DNA of 49,402 bases. Source: a virus. The notes under the pieces are model-generated. The model saw nothing but the letters and a program-made list of their open reading frames with translations, searched no databases and was not told where the DNA came from. Positions 41,888 through 48,660 of this stretch are shown here, piece after piece. Numbering within the stretch: the stretch's first letter is position 1; every line of letters begins with the position of its first letter. A program made the position numbers and the translations under genes. The stretch lies in IMG/VR virus record IMGVR_UViG_3300037339_000275, positions 1-49,402 of that record; one strand, 5' to 3'.

Positions 41888-42073
41888 TTAGCCCCTTGGC
41901 TGTGGTGTTAGAATGGTGTTCTGCGGTTTGCGATTGGATCTACGCCAGGCCCGGAATTCTTTGAATCCCATCTTGGGGGCAGGTTCCCATCCACGGTCGT
42001 AGGGCCCCGGTGAGCGAGCAGCTGAGTACTTTGCATACTTGAAGAGATCGTTGATCTTGCTGCCTATGCCCAT
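41888..42073 (-). CDS. Small basic protein with WRRSNRK-TILT motif
   Basis: 61 residues (starts MGIGSKINDLFKYAKYSAA, ends NTILTPQPRG). The C-terminal half repeats, loosely, the RRS and Q-x-TILT pattern of the next protein, which suggests duplication. It lies between the large terminase and the portal genes. Function unknown, perhaps a packaging or portal-assembly helper. Confidence 0.6.
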   Translation of the reverse strand: MGIGSKINDLFKYAKYSAARSPGPYDRGWEPAPKMGFKEFRAWRRSNRKPQNTILTPQPRG

Positions 42074-42083
42074 GACGATTCCC

Positions 42084-43616
42084 TCAGTGTCGCGTGTACG
42101 GATCGTAATCGGTTTCGGCCCGGTTTACCATGCCCTGGGGGTGCAACACGTTCGTTGTATCGCGCTTCTCGACAGGGAAAGCGAACGTATAAGCCAGAGC
42201 GTCCCCTCGGTCAGGGGAGACTCCAATGCGATCCCGCAGATCATCCTTGCTTTCGAGGATGAGTTGGTCTCGGTTGTTGTGGTCGTATTCAAGACTTGTG
42301 AGATCTCTTTCGAGATTGTGGTCCATGTCGATGCACAGCCCGAGCTTGATCGCTTCCCGAAGCTTGGCATACATCTCAGTGCGGAAGTTGCCGTACTTCG
42401 AGTCGTTAGCTTTCCACTTCCCCTGGATCTCCTGTACAGGTACGCCTAGAGATCTAAGGCGATCAATGAGCGGTCCCCCAACCCCGGTACCATCAACGAA
42501 TACTGCGTCTGGGCGCATGAGTCGGTCCTGGGTAAGGGCAAGGTCGGTGATCTTGGCAACGAAGGGGCTTGTGTCCCTGGTCTCTGAGCCCGGTATAACG
42601 ATCCGTGGTATTGAACGAGCATCCATTCCTCTACGGAATTGTATGACATTGTTATCAGCGCCTCCTCGCGCGATGTCGATCGCCATGATCAGTGGATCAT
42701 ATACGGTTGTGTAAGGTTCCCGTTGCTGAGCGGCATTGACCCAGTCACCTGGGATGAACTGTAAATCCGATGCCCGAGGGTGAAGACCACGTACGCGGAC
42801 CCTGAAGAAATCCGAGTCCTCACCGTAATCCTCCAACCACCGCTGTATTTGCTTCTTGTTAGTGCCAGGAACGGTGCGACTATCGACGCGGCGAGGTCTC
42901 CAACGATGTGAGAGTCGATTGAAGCAATCAAAGAATCGCCCAGAATTTCGGGTGGGGTTGCCAAACTGAGCCCATATAATCTCGGTGTCCTCATCGGTCA
43001 GGGCTCCTTCTGACACCTCGTGAATCTTGTCAGGTATGGCGCTTGCCTCGTCGAAGATGAGTACGAGGCGGCGACCTTTGTTGTGCAGGCCTGCGAAGGC
43101 CTCGGTGTTCTCCTCCGACCACGGAATCATGTCGATGCGCCATGTGCGTTCGTGCTCAGGGTCGGCGGAGTAGAACGCTGTGGCAGTATGCTTGAACCAA
43201 TGGCGGTTGATTGCCATACGATGCCACTTCGCGAGCTCCGGCCAGGTTTTGGTTCGCAGCTGATTCTCAGTATTGGCGGTGACCACCCCCTTACAGTCAG
43301 GACACGTCGACATCGCCCAGTATATAAGGATAGCCACCAGAGCGCTTTTTCCGACGCCGTGACCAGAGGCAGTTGCGATTTGAATGACGTCAGAGGTATA
43401 GAGTTTTTGTACAGCGGTAGCAATAGCTGTGTCTGCGGGTGTACCACCTCTTAAAGCGAGTCCTAACTCAGTGAGCCAATCGATCTGCCATTGGCGGAGG
43501 AGTTCTTTTTCGAGGTTGCCTGGTTCTCCCCAGGGGAAAGCGAAGAGAGCGAAGCCCAGAGGGTCATGATGGAAGGAAGCTATTTGATCTAAGAGATTAG
43601 ATTCAGAGTCTTCCAT
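42084..43616 (-). CDS. Terminase large subunit
   Basis: 510 residues from ATG 43616, which has AGGA upstream; a GTG-type start further upstream would add 13 residues. Walker A is ATASGHGVGKSALV, Walker B is RLVLIFDEAS. Nuclease-domain acidic residues are visible in MAIDIARGGAD, VFVDGTGVGG and SPDRGDALAYTFA. The protein is the ATP-driven motor and nuclease that packages DNA into the procapsid. It leads the main late transcript. Confidence 0.94.
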   Translation of the reverse strand: MEDSESNLLDQIASFHHDPLGFALFAFPWGEPGNLEKELLRQWQIDWLTELGLALRGGTPADTAIATAVQKLYTSDVIQIATASGHGVGKSALVAILIYWAMSTCPDCKGVVTANTENQLRTKTWPELAKWHRMAINRHWFKHTATAFYSADPEHERTWRIDMIPWSEENTEAFAGLHNKGRRLVLIFDEASAIPDKIHEVSEGALTDEDTEIIWAQFGNPTRNSGRFFDCFNRLSHRWRPRRVDSRTVPGTNKKQIQRWLEDYGEDSDFFRVRVRGLHPRASDLQFIPGDWVNAAQQREPYTTVYDPLIMAIDIARGGADNNVIQFRRGMDARSIPRIVIPGSETRDTSPFVAKITDLALTQDRLMRPDAVFVDGTGVGGPLIDRLRSLGVPVQEIQGKWKANDSKYGNFRTEMYAKLREAIKLGLCIDMDHNLERDLTSLEYDHNNRDQLILESKDDLRDRIGVSPDRGDALAYTFAFPVEKRDTTNVLHPQGMVNRAETDYDPYTRH

Positions 43617-44081
43617 GCGAATTCCTAGTGGTGGAAGAGAGAGCTCGCCCGGCACCCACCGTATGCTCCATCACACGTGGGTCGCGAGAAAGCGCGCCAT
43701 GGGTGTCGCGGCGCGATTATACCGCATCGCGATGTTAGACCGCGCAAATCTAACCCGCGACGCGAATTCCGGTATCATACTCCTACGCGCGGTAATCAAC
43801 TCTGCGCGTATCGCGCCCGAATCTAATCCCGCGTCGCGTCGCGCGGGTTTAATTATTCCGCGCGTCGCGCGATTTCCTTAAACGGGCGAACGCGAAAACC
43901 CGCGTCGATTTAACATAACGTAATTAAATCATCAACCAAATCAACGCGTTATCGTCGGCGTTGAAGAAATCGATTTACAGGCGGATGAAAATCGATTATC
44001 GTCAATATCGCAAATCCGAATCGACGCGACGACGGCCCGCGACGATCCGATCCGATAAACACGCGCCGTCAGGAGAAGACG
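43617..44081. promoter_or_regulatory. CGCG-saturated divergent intergenic region
   Basis: 465 bases between the terminase start (minus) and the early gene at 44082 (plus). I count about 26 CGCG tetramers between 43681 and 44070, against one or two per kb in the early genes at the left end. Related strings recur: AAATCTAACCCGCGACGCG near 43746 and GAATCTAATCCCGCGTCGCG near 43819, and TTAGA faces TCTAA around 43735-43753. The region also holds AT-rich stretches near 43915-43950. It must carry the late and early promoters and could hold an origin or packaging site. A plus-strand frame at 43615-43881 looks spurious. Confidence 0.6.
43716..43721 (-). promoter_or_regulatory. Candidate -10 box for the late transcript
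   Basis: On the minus strand this is a perfect TATAAT, about 100 bases upstream of the large terminase start, flanked by CGCG motifs. No convincing -35 box lies 16-18 bases upstream, so an activator or a different consensus may be needed. Confidence 0.35.
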
Positions 44082-44312
44082 ATGAAGAACGTAACAGCTG
44101 AAGTCACGAAGAACGAAGCCCCGAAACAGCCGGTTAACGGTAGCGAGACACCGCTCAAGAGGATCTGCGGCGAACTCGGTATCGAGCCGAAAGCGGCACG
44201 CAGGAAGCTGCGGAAGTACTGGAGGAGCGAAAACTCCACAATCGTCCACAATATCCGGGACCGTTGGACCGGAGACGAGCTCCGCGCGATTCTGGCACCG
44301 ACGAAGCAGTAA
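44082..44312 (+). CDS. Small basic HTH-like protein (ARRKLR family)
   Basis: 76 residues. A disordered start (TAEVTKNEAPKQPVNGSE) leads to RICGELGIEPKAARRKLRK, close to VCKEIGITGQVARRKLRAA of the protein at 13110. The C-terminus (RDRWTGDELRAILAPTKQ) matches that protein's last helix as well. The pair looks like paralogs. The leader is GGAGAAGACG-ATG. DNA binding is inferred; as first gene of the early block beside the CGCG-rich region it may be a regulator. Confidence 0.7.
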   Translation: MKNVTAEVTKNEAPKQPVNGSETPLKRICGELGIEPKAARRKLRKYWRSENSTIVHNIRDRWTGDELRAILAPTKQ

Positions 44313-44321
44313 GCGCCGAAA

Positions 44322-44354
44322 CCTGCGCGCATCCGCCCACGGGGTGCGCGTAGG
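44322..44354 (+). other. Strong hairpin between early genes
   Basis: CCTGCGCGCA (44322-44331) pairs with TGCGCGTAGG (44345-44354), with a single G-T type mismatch and a 13-base loop. No T tract follows on either strand. The rest of the 101-base gap (44313-44413) holds no frame. It may be an RNA-stabilising or attenuating structure. Confidence 0.5.
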
Positions 44355-44413
44355 TCGCGGATACGCGAACGCACCGCGTCCGCCTGATGAGGCCGTGCGA
44401 ACTGGAGTAACGT

Positions 44414-44656
44414 ATGCCTGACGAAAATACCGTCACCATTACGTCACGCGAATTCTTCGGCACACTCCGCGAATCAGGGTGGAGCCGAGAATGCGCGTTG
44501 ATTTGGTGGTGCGAATTACGCGGACTGAAATACCCGAATCAAAACCGTGGGTATTTCACCGGATCCGAAACATCCGCAGTCGAACGCGCATACCTGCGCA
44601 CGTGGTTCGGGGAACGTATCCCACTCGAACTGACTGATGGCAACTGGGATACATGA
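44414..44656 (+). CDS. Hypothetical small early protein
   Basis: 80 residues behind the leader CTGGAGTAACGT-ATG. The sequence is rich in Trp and Tyr (GWSRECALIWWCELRG, FTGSETSAVERAYLRTWFG). It is compact and acidic overall, without membrane segment or known motif. Small early phage proteins of this type often bind host enzymes; nothing here shows a target. Confidence 0.6.
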   Translation: MPDENTVTITSREFFGTLRESGWSRECALIWWCELRGLKYPNQNRGYFTGSETSAVERAYLRTWFGERIPLELTDGNWDT

Positions 44657-44671
44657 CAACTGGAGTAACGT

Positions 44672-44896
44672 ATGCTACTGAGTGAACGCTTTGCAGCCGA
44701 GCTAGGCGAGCCAGCTGTGGATGCAAATATCCTGAACGAAGTGCCAGAGAACAGCGAATGTGGCCGAGAGTGTCGTGAGACAATCCAGATCGGCAGTTTG
44801 CTGATATCGAAACTGAGAATGGCTGGTAACACTGAGCACGTTGATGATATCATCAGCTCAGTGGAACAAGCCTGCATCATCTACATCCGCGGATAA
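44672..44896 (+). CDS. Hypothetical small acidic early protein
   Basis: 74 residues behind CTGGAGTAACGT-ATG, the same leader as the previous gene. Helical, acidic (LSERFAAELGEPAVDANIL, HVDDIISSVEQACIIYIRG) with three cysteines. No family recognised. Confidence 0.6.
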   Translation: MLLSERFAAELGEPAVDANILNEVPENSECGRECRETIQIGSLLISKLRMAGNTEHVDDIISSVEQACIIYIRG

Positions 44897-44901
44897 CGCA
44901 G

Positions 44902-44985
44902 ATGTACACACGCCAGGACATATTCTGGATCATGGTGGATACGGTGCTTATCGCCATAATCCTGTTCATCAGCACCATGGAGTAA
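44902..44985 (+). CDS. 27-residue membrane micropeptide
   Basis: The frame begins MYTRQDIFWIMVDTVLIAII and ends FISTMEX-like at TAA 44983-44985 (last residues STME). It is a single predicted membrane helix. It lies snugly between two early genes, six bases before the next start. Support is the position, the hydrophobic helix and a weak GGA upstream. Confidence 0.45.
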   Translation: MYTRQDIFWIMVDTVLIAIILFISTME

Positions 44986-44991
44986 ACGACA

Positions 44992-45165
44992 ATGGACTTA
45001 GCGTTCAAGCAAGCATTGATTGAGGAAGCGTACGCGGCAGCTGTAGCGAACAGCGATGATCCCAATGCTCAGCTCTGCGAGGTAACGAAATACCTCAGGC
45101 AGCTGATTCCGATGCGTCGCCGCTCGGAGTTGGTGATGGAGGTGAATCCCCAGCTGGCACAATAA
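44992..45165 (+). CDS. 57-residue helical protein overlapping the small terminase gene
   Basis: ATG 44992 to TAA 45163-45165, behind GGAGTAAACGACA. The product (MDLAFKQALIEEAYAAAVAN, KYLRQLIPMRRRSELVME) is helical. Its last 71 bases lie opposite the 3' end of the minus-strand small terminase gene, so the two are convergent and overlap. The overlap could give antisense effects at the transcript ends. Function unknown. Confidence 0.55.
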   Translation: MDLAFKQALIEEAYAAAVANSDDPNAQLCEVTKYLRQLIPMRRRSELVMEVNPQLAQ

Positions 45166-45715
45166 CAGCTTCAGCGAACTCAGAGGGTGGGAGCGACCGC
45201 GAAGCTCCTGCCCTCTGTAGTGCACGCTCCAGACGCGCGCCGAGCTCGTGCGTAACGACCTTCTCCTCAGTCCTTTTATCCTTCCACCGTTCGCCAGCTC
45301 TATTCTGCAGCCAGAAGCGTTGGCTAGCGGGGTCAGGGGGGATGTGAACAGACTCGGACTTGACAGCCACCGACACATTACCATCAGCGTCAGTTGTCTC
45401 CGTGCGCACACTGTGAGGGATATCGTATCCAACAGCTCTCCGGTATGCTGCCTGCACCACATGCATGTCAGGTGACAGTCTGCCGTTCAGGATAGCCTTA
45501 TCCAGATCTCCGTACAATATCCTCCAGCGAGCCAGCTTCGACGCGGAGACTCCGCAGACCCGAGCAATCTCACTATCTGAGAGTCCGGATGCAGCGATGA
45601 GGTAGATCTGGTCTACGCAGTCCGGAGCGAATGGAGAGAGAGCCAAGACTCCATTGATCCCCGTAGAGGGATGGGGAGGCCTCCGGCGTTTGTCTTTCTT
45701 TCTTTCTCTACCCAT
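45095..45715 (-). CDS. Terminase small subunit
   Basis: 206 residues from ATG 45715; in-frame ATGs at 45751 and 45796 would add up to 27 residues, including an odd hydrophobic stretch (MVFLLLLCYDIVMG), and the last of these has AGGTG upstream. The start MGRERKKDKRRRPP is basic; residues 40-70 carry a helix-turn-helix (GLSDSEIARVCGVSASKLAR), and QRFWLQNRAGERWKDK is typical of phage small terminases. It recognises phage DNA for packaging. It is separated from the large subunit by about 1.4 kb of plus-strand genes. Confidence 0.8.
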   Translation of the reverse strand: MGRERKKDKRRRPPHPSTGINGVLALSPFAPDCVDQIYLIAASGLSDSEIARVCGVSASKLARWRILYGDLDKAILNGRLSPDMHVVQAAYRRAVGYDIPHSVRTETTDADGNVSVAVKSESVHIPPDPASQRFWLQNRAGERWKDKRTEEKVVTHELGARLERALQRAGASRSLPPSEFAEAVIVPAGDSPPSPTPSGDASESAA

Positions 45716-45830
45716 GACAATATCATAACACAACAACAGCAAGAATACCATGCTGATAGTGACTTCCACGCTTGTAACTTCGTTCGGGAACTCCATTGAC
45801 ACCTAACTATCTGATTTTAATAACAAATTA

Positions 45831-45954
45831 AGTCCGCTTGTAACTAGGACGACTTGTATACGTCCGATATTTATCTTACCTTATTATATTTCCTTTCTTC
45901 TTCCTTTCCTTTCTCTTATTTTCGTATACAAGTCGCGGAAGTTACAAGCGGACT
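45831..45954. repeat. 32-bp inverted repeat around a polypyrimidine loop
   Basis: Left arm 45831-45862 (AGTCCGCTTGTAACT, four bases, CGACTTGTATACG) and right arm 45923-45954 are reverse complements except for the central four bases, so 28 of 32 positions pair. The 60-base loop is nearly all T, C and A, with 29 consecutive pyrimidines at 45889-45917. The arms are too long for a simple operator. An origin, a protein-bound cruciform, or a packaging or transcription control site are options. Confidence 0.85.
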
Positions 45955-46084
45955 AAATTTCGCTTTATAATCAATGACTTAACAGTCAAATCGCTTGTAC
46001 TCATGATGACCTAGTCGGGAAGCGGATTCGGTTTTTGGTCTGTAAGTCGTTGATTTTTGTTTCCACAGCGCGCATCTACGCGCG

Positions 46085-46104
46085 TATAATAGGTCTGTAC
46101 GCGC
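46085..46104 (+). promoter_or_regulatory. TATAATAGG promoter with flanking GCGCGTA inverted repeat
   Basis: Perfect -10 TATAAT at 46085-46090, with TCCACA 17 bases upstream as a weak -35. GCGCGTA (46080-46086) and TACGCGC (46098-46104) form an inverted repeat over the -10 and start region, which looks like an operator. The early gene at 46117 follows with leader GGAGATAACG. Confidence 0.6.
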
Positions 46105-46116
46105 AAGGAGATAACG

Positions 46117-46302
46117 ATGCACGATCCAATCACAGGCCTCGAAATTGAAATCGTCCTCGACAAACAGATGTTTATAGTGACTGACGATACCGAGGCTCAT
46201 GCCTTCAGTATCCATTTCACGAAAGCCGAAGCCCGTGCCAAGATACGATGGTACTGGGAACGGAAATACCCGCAGACCTTCTTCATGGTTATTCCCGTAT
46301 GA
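46117..46302 (+). CDS. Hypothetical small early protein
   Basis: 61 residues behind GGAGATAACG-ATG. Alpha/beta type (LEIEIVLDKQMFIVTDD, FTKAEARAKIRWYWERKY). The stop overlaps the next start (ATGA). The leader, promoter and overlap give good support for expression, although no family is recognised. Confidence 0.65.
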   Translation: MHDPITGLEIEIVLDKQMFIVTDDTEAHAFSIHFTKAEARAKIRWYWERKYPQTFFMVIPV

Positions 46303-46631
46303 AGAACGAATATAGCAATGACCACGCGATTGCGCAGCTGCAGTCGCAGGGTGGGGGCATTTGGATCATCAATTGGATTCGGACGGAGAATGGATATCAG
46401 CAGCTGGGGTATGGTACCGCCCTCATGGAGACCATATGCCGGGAAGCCGACAGCCAGTGGGTCTCCCTCATGCTATATCCCAGCAGTACCAACGAGATGT
46501 CCGACGAGGAGCTAACCCAGTGGTATTACAGGTTTGGATTTCGGGGCGAGCATACCTTACGCAGGAGCCCGAACGCGGAACAAGTGTTAACCGCAGATAA
46601 CCAACAGGCGTATAATAGGACTGCGCGATAA
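46299..46631 (+). CDS. GNAT-family acetyltransferase-like protein
   Basis: 110 residues from ATG 46299. The acyl-CoA-binding pattern is in YQQLGYGTALMETICREA, and the C-terminal strand region reads TQWYYRFGFRGEH. This is a short GNAT core. Phage early GNATs can modify host proteins, but no substrate can be named. The TATAATAGG element of the next gene lies over its last codons. Confidence 0.7.
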   Translation: MKNEYSNDHAIAQLQSQGGGIWIINWIRTENGYQQLGYGTALMETICREADSQWVSLMLYPSSTNEMSDEELTQWYYRFGFRGEHTLRRSPNAEQVLTADNQQAYNRTAR

Positions 46632-46637
46632 CGCGCA
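46587..46637 (+). promoter_or_regulatory. TATAATAGG promoter with CGCG palindrome
   Basis: TTAACC (46587-46592), 18 bases, TATAAT (46611-46616), then TGCGCG-ATAA-CGCGCA (46622-46637) just downstream. It shares the string GCGTATAATAGG-x-CTG with the promoter at 46085. It serves the small gene at 46649. Confidence 0.6.
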
Positions 46638-46648
46638 TGGAGAAGACG

Positions 46649-46846
46649 ATGCCCAGATATGAAAATGTACACGTGAAGCTGATTGGCGAGGACGGTAACG
46701 CCTTCGCTATCCTTGGAAAGGTTCGCAGAGCCATGCGAAACCAAAAGATTTCAGATGATGAGATCAACCGGTTCCACAGAGAAGCGACGAGTGGGAATTA
46801 CGACCACCTGCTCGCTACCTGTATGGAATGGGTGGACGTCAAATGA
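46649..46846 (+). CDS. Hypothetical small early protein
   Basis: 65 residues from ATG 46649 with leader GGAGAAGACG; an upstream ATG at 46637 in the same frame lies in the palindrome and is less likely. The sequence (NVHVKLIGEDGNAFAILGKV, RRAMRNQKISDDEINRFHRE) resembles small phage proteins that begin with a beta hairpin and end in helices. Function unknown. Confidence 0.65.
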   Translation: MPRYENVHVKLIGEDGNAFAILGKVRRAMRNQKISDDEINRFHREATSGNYDHLLATCMEWVDVK

Positions 46847-46938
46847 ATCTATCAACAGGTGAGAAGATCGCAATCTTCGTAGCCACAGGGGTGTACGTCG
46901 CGCTGATGGTAGCGTTGGCGTCGCAGCTGACGCTATGA
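46843..46938 (+). CDS. 31-residue membrane micropeptide
   Basis: ATGA overlap with the previous stop, ending at TGA 46936-46938, which overlaps the next ATG. The product MNLSTGEKIAIFVATGVYVA, then LMVALASQLTL, is one membrane helix. Overlaps on both sides make translation likely. Confidence 0.6.
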   Translation: MNLSTGEKIAIFVATGVYVALMVALASQLTL

Positions 46939-47144
46939 GCTACGACGAAGACGAACTGGATCAGAGCGAGGACTTCGCTGATCCAGGTGGACGCTCAGCC
47001 TTGCGAGCAGCCACCAAAACCAATCCCAGAAACCTCCCATGCCCGACGTGCGAGAAGCCTAATCGCTTGACTCCGAAAGACGTCGCGCTTGGTTACCAGT
47101 GCGACTCGTGCGCGGACAAATTGGAGCGCGGCTATGACTACTGA
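46935..47144 (+). CDS. Small zinc-ribbon protein
   Basis: 69 residues. An acidic N-terminus (SYDEDELDQSEDFADPGG) is followed by NLPCPTCEKPNRL and YQCDSCADK, two C-x2-C pairs 20-odd residues apart: a classical zinc ribbon. Such small proteins can bind nucleic acid or host polymerase; neither is shown here. It overlaps the next gene by 11 bases. Confidence 0.7.
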   Translation: MSYDEDELDQSEDFADPGGRSALRAATKTNPRNLPCPTCEKPNRLTPKDVALGYQCDSCADKLERGYDY

Positions 47145-47841
47145 GCAGCCCAGCGAACGAGTGTTAGATCGCGTAGCCAAGATGCTACGCCTGGCGAACG
47201 ATCAGAGCACCACAGAGCATGAGCGCGATACGGCCATGCGTATGGTACATACGATCCTCGCGAAGTATAACCTGGACTTGGCCGAAATTGAGGGGCGGGA
47301 CCCGCAGAAGCCGAGCAGCGATCCTCGGATGGAGACGCGAAACGTCTTCTACGGTCGTCCCTGGGCGAGGCAGGTTTGTCGAAGCGTCGCAAGACTCTTC
47401 TATTGCCGCTACCTGTACGCCTCGATCCACGGCAAGAAGGACGTAATACATTACTTCATCGGGCGTGAGAGTAACGCGAAGACCGCAGCGATCATGGCTG
47501 AGTTCCTCGTCAGCGCTATCCTGAAGGAAGGCCGAAAGGCCCAACGGAATGCTGGCCAGGGGAACGATTACTTCCGAGCCTTCGGCCAAGGCGCAGCGAA
47601 TCGCATTGAGGCTCGCGTACGAGAGCTTCGCAAGGCTGCGGAACCCATGAAGACCTCGACGGGCATGTCGCTGGTCGTGATTGATCAGGACGAGCAGAAG
47701 GCCAACGACGCCTTTATCGTCGCGCAATACGCTGGCGAACTCCGCAGAGGTCGTGGCGGTAATGCAACGTATTCCCAGGCAGGCTACACCGAGGGCCAGC
47801 AGTATGGGAACAGTGTATCAATGACTCGGCAACTGGAGTAA
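47134..47841 (+). CDS. DUF2786 domain protein
   Basis: 235 residues from ATG 47134 (GGAG 7 bases upstream). Residues 8-48 (RVLDRVAKMLRLANDQSTTE, HTILAKYNLDLAEIE) match the DUF2786 motif. The middle (YFIGRESNAKTAAIMAEFLV) and Arg/Lys-rich C-terminal part are typical of longer members in phages. The biochemical role is not known. Confidence 0.78.
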   Translation: MTTEQPSERVLDRVAKMLRLANDQSTTEHERDTAMRMVHTILAKYNLDLAEIEGRDPQKPSSDPRMETRNVFYGRPWARQVCRSVARLFYCRYLYASIHGKKDVIHYFIGRESNAKTAAIMAEFLVSAILKEGRKAQRNAGQGNDYFRAFGQGAANRIEARVRELRKAAEPMKTSTGMSLVVIDQDEQKANDAFIVAQYAGELRRGRGGNATYSQAGYTEGQQYGNSVSMTRQLE

Positions 47842-47844
47842 ACG

Positions 47845-48171
47845 ATGCCTTCCAAGACACCAAAACTCGATGGACTCGTGACATGGTTCGAGGCGAACGT
47901 CCCGTATGACAAGAGGGACCACGACTGCGCTAAGAATGCGCTTCGGTGGTATCTGGCCAATACGTGCGTTGATTCCATCATGGACAATCTGAAGCGCCGA
48001 GAAGTGGCCCAGCTGATCTACGATGGGGAACCGCCGCACGATCTGAGCTACGACAAGGCCATGGAGGACGAAATCCTGAGTTTGCTCGAGGACGTGGACT
48101 ACGACGAGCTGCAGGATGCCATCAAAGAATTCTACGCAGAAGGCACTGATGCGGATAAAAGATACGACTGA
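47845..48171 (+). CDS. Hypothetical acidic early protein
   Basis: 108 residues behind CTGGAGTAAACG-ATG. A short basic start (MPSKTPKLDGLVTWFE) leads to a helical, strongly acidic body (EDEILSLLEDVDYDELQDAI). No domain is recognised. The acidity might mimic DNA, as in some anti-defence proteins, but that is a guess. Confidence 0.6.
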   Translation: MPSKTPKLDGLVTWFEANVPYDKRDHDCAKNALRWYLANTCVDSIMDNLKRREVAQLIYDGEPPHDLSYDKAMEDEILSLLEDVDYDELQDAIKEFYAEGTDADKRYD

Positions 48172-48202
48172 GACAGCCCAGGAAACCTGGTAAGGAGTGA
48201 CG

Positions 48203-48556
48203 ATGAAAGGCAAATACGTTGTGATACAGCCCGACGGCGTAATCGAGCTTCTCGAGGACGAGCTGGACGAGGATGGATTTCCTCCTTTGAAGGTCATGCA
48301 AGACCACGTCGGTGGATTTATCGAGCACGTTGTGGTATCGTTCAAAGGTAAACGAGTCGATGCCTTCGTGAACGAGGAGGGCAAGCTGCAGGACCTGGAC
48401 TTCAATCTGAAGGCGACGGCAGTCTACCACAACTCGATGCCGTATCGCAAGGATGATCAGTATGATGATTTCGACAAAGCCCCGGAGGATTACATCGACG
48501 CTGGTGGCGATGCAATCATGGGACCGATGATTCTGATGTTCAACTGGAACGCCTAG
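48203..48556 (+). CDS. Hypothetical acidic early protein
   Basis: 117 residues from ATG 48203 with AAGGAGTGACG. Begins KGKYVVIQPDGVIELLEDEL; later FKGKRVDAFVNEEGKLQDLD and DAIMGPMILMFNWNA. The ending resembles small phage proteins in which a Gly-Pro segment closes the fold near a promoter-like acidic loop. Beta-rich and acidic. No function can be assigned. Confidence 0.6.
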   Translation: MKGKYVVIQPDGVIELLEDELDEDGFPPLKVMQDHVGGFIEHVVVSFKGKRVDAFVNEEGKLQDLDFNLKATAVYHNSMPYRKDDQYDDFDKAPEDYIDAGGDAIMGPMILMFNWNA

Positions 48557-48598
48557 CAGGCACTCCACAGGGCGGCACTGGCAGCGTCCTGATCCAAG

Positions 48599-48639
48599 AC
48601 TACGGTGGTGCCTGCTGACGTGATCGTTGCCACCGTAGT
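48599..48639 (+). other. Hairpin upstream of the gene at 48661
   Basis: ACTACGGTGG (48599-48608) pairs perfectly with CCACCGTAGT (48630-48639) over a 21-base loop. No T tract follows; the ribosome binding site of the next gene starts 10 bases later. It lies in the 104-base gap 48557-48660, which holds no gene. Processing site or operator are possible. Confidence 0.5.
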
Positions 48640-48660
48640 TACTGCCTTAAGGAGATAACG

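Larger units (their letters stand above)
45716..46116. promoter_or_regulatory. Divergent intergenic region upstream of the small terminase
   Basis: 400 bases with no supported gene. It contains the 32-bp inverted repeat and polypyrimidine loop listed separately, a further copy CGCTTGTACT near 45992, a minus-strand TATAATAAGG inside the loop (45888-45879), and the plus-strand promoter at 46085. It is much more AT-rich than the genes around it. Confidence 0.6.

Noticed and set aside
43615-43881. 88-residue plus-strand frame in the divergent intergenic region
   Set aside because: Arg/Ala-rich translation of CGCG repeats, with no ribosome binding site, in a region that must hold promoters.
44380-44410. 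CTGATGAGGCCGTGCGAAC, like the core of a hammerhead ribozyme
   Set aside because: The CTGATGAG core is there, but stem II cannot form as needed before GAA, and no consistent stem I and III with a GTC cleavage site can be drawn.
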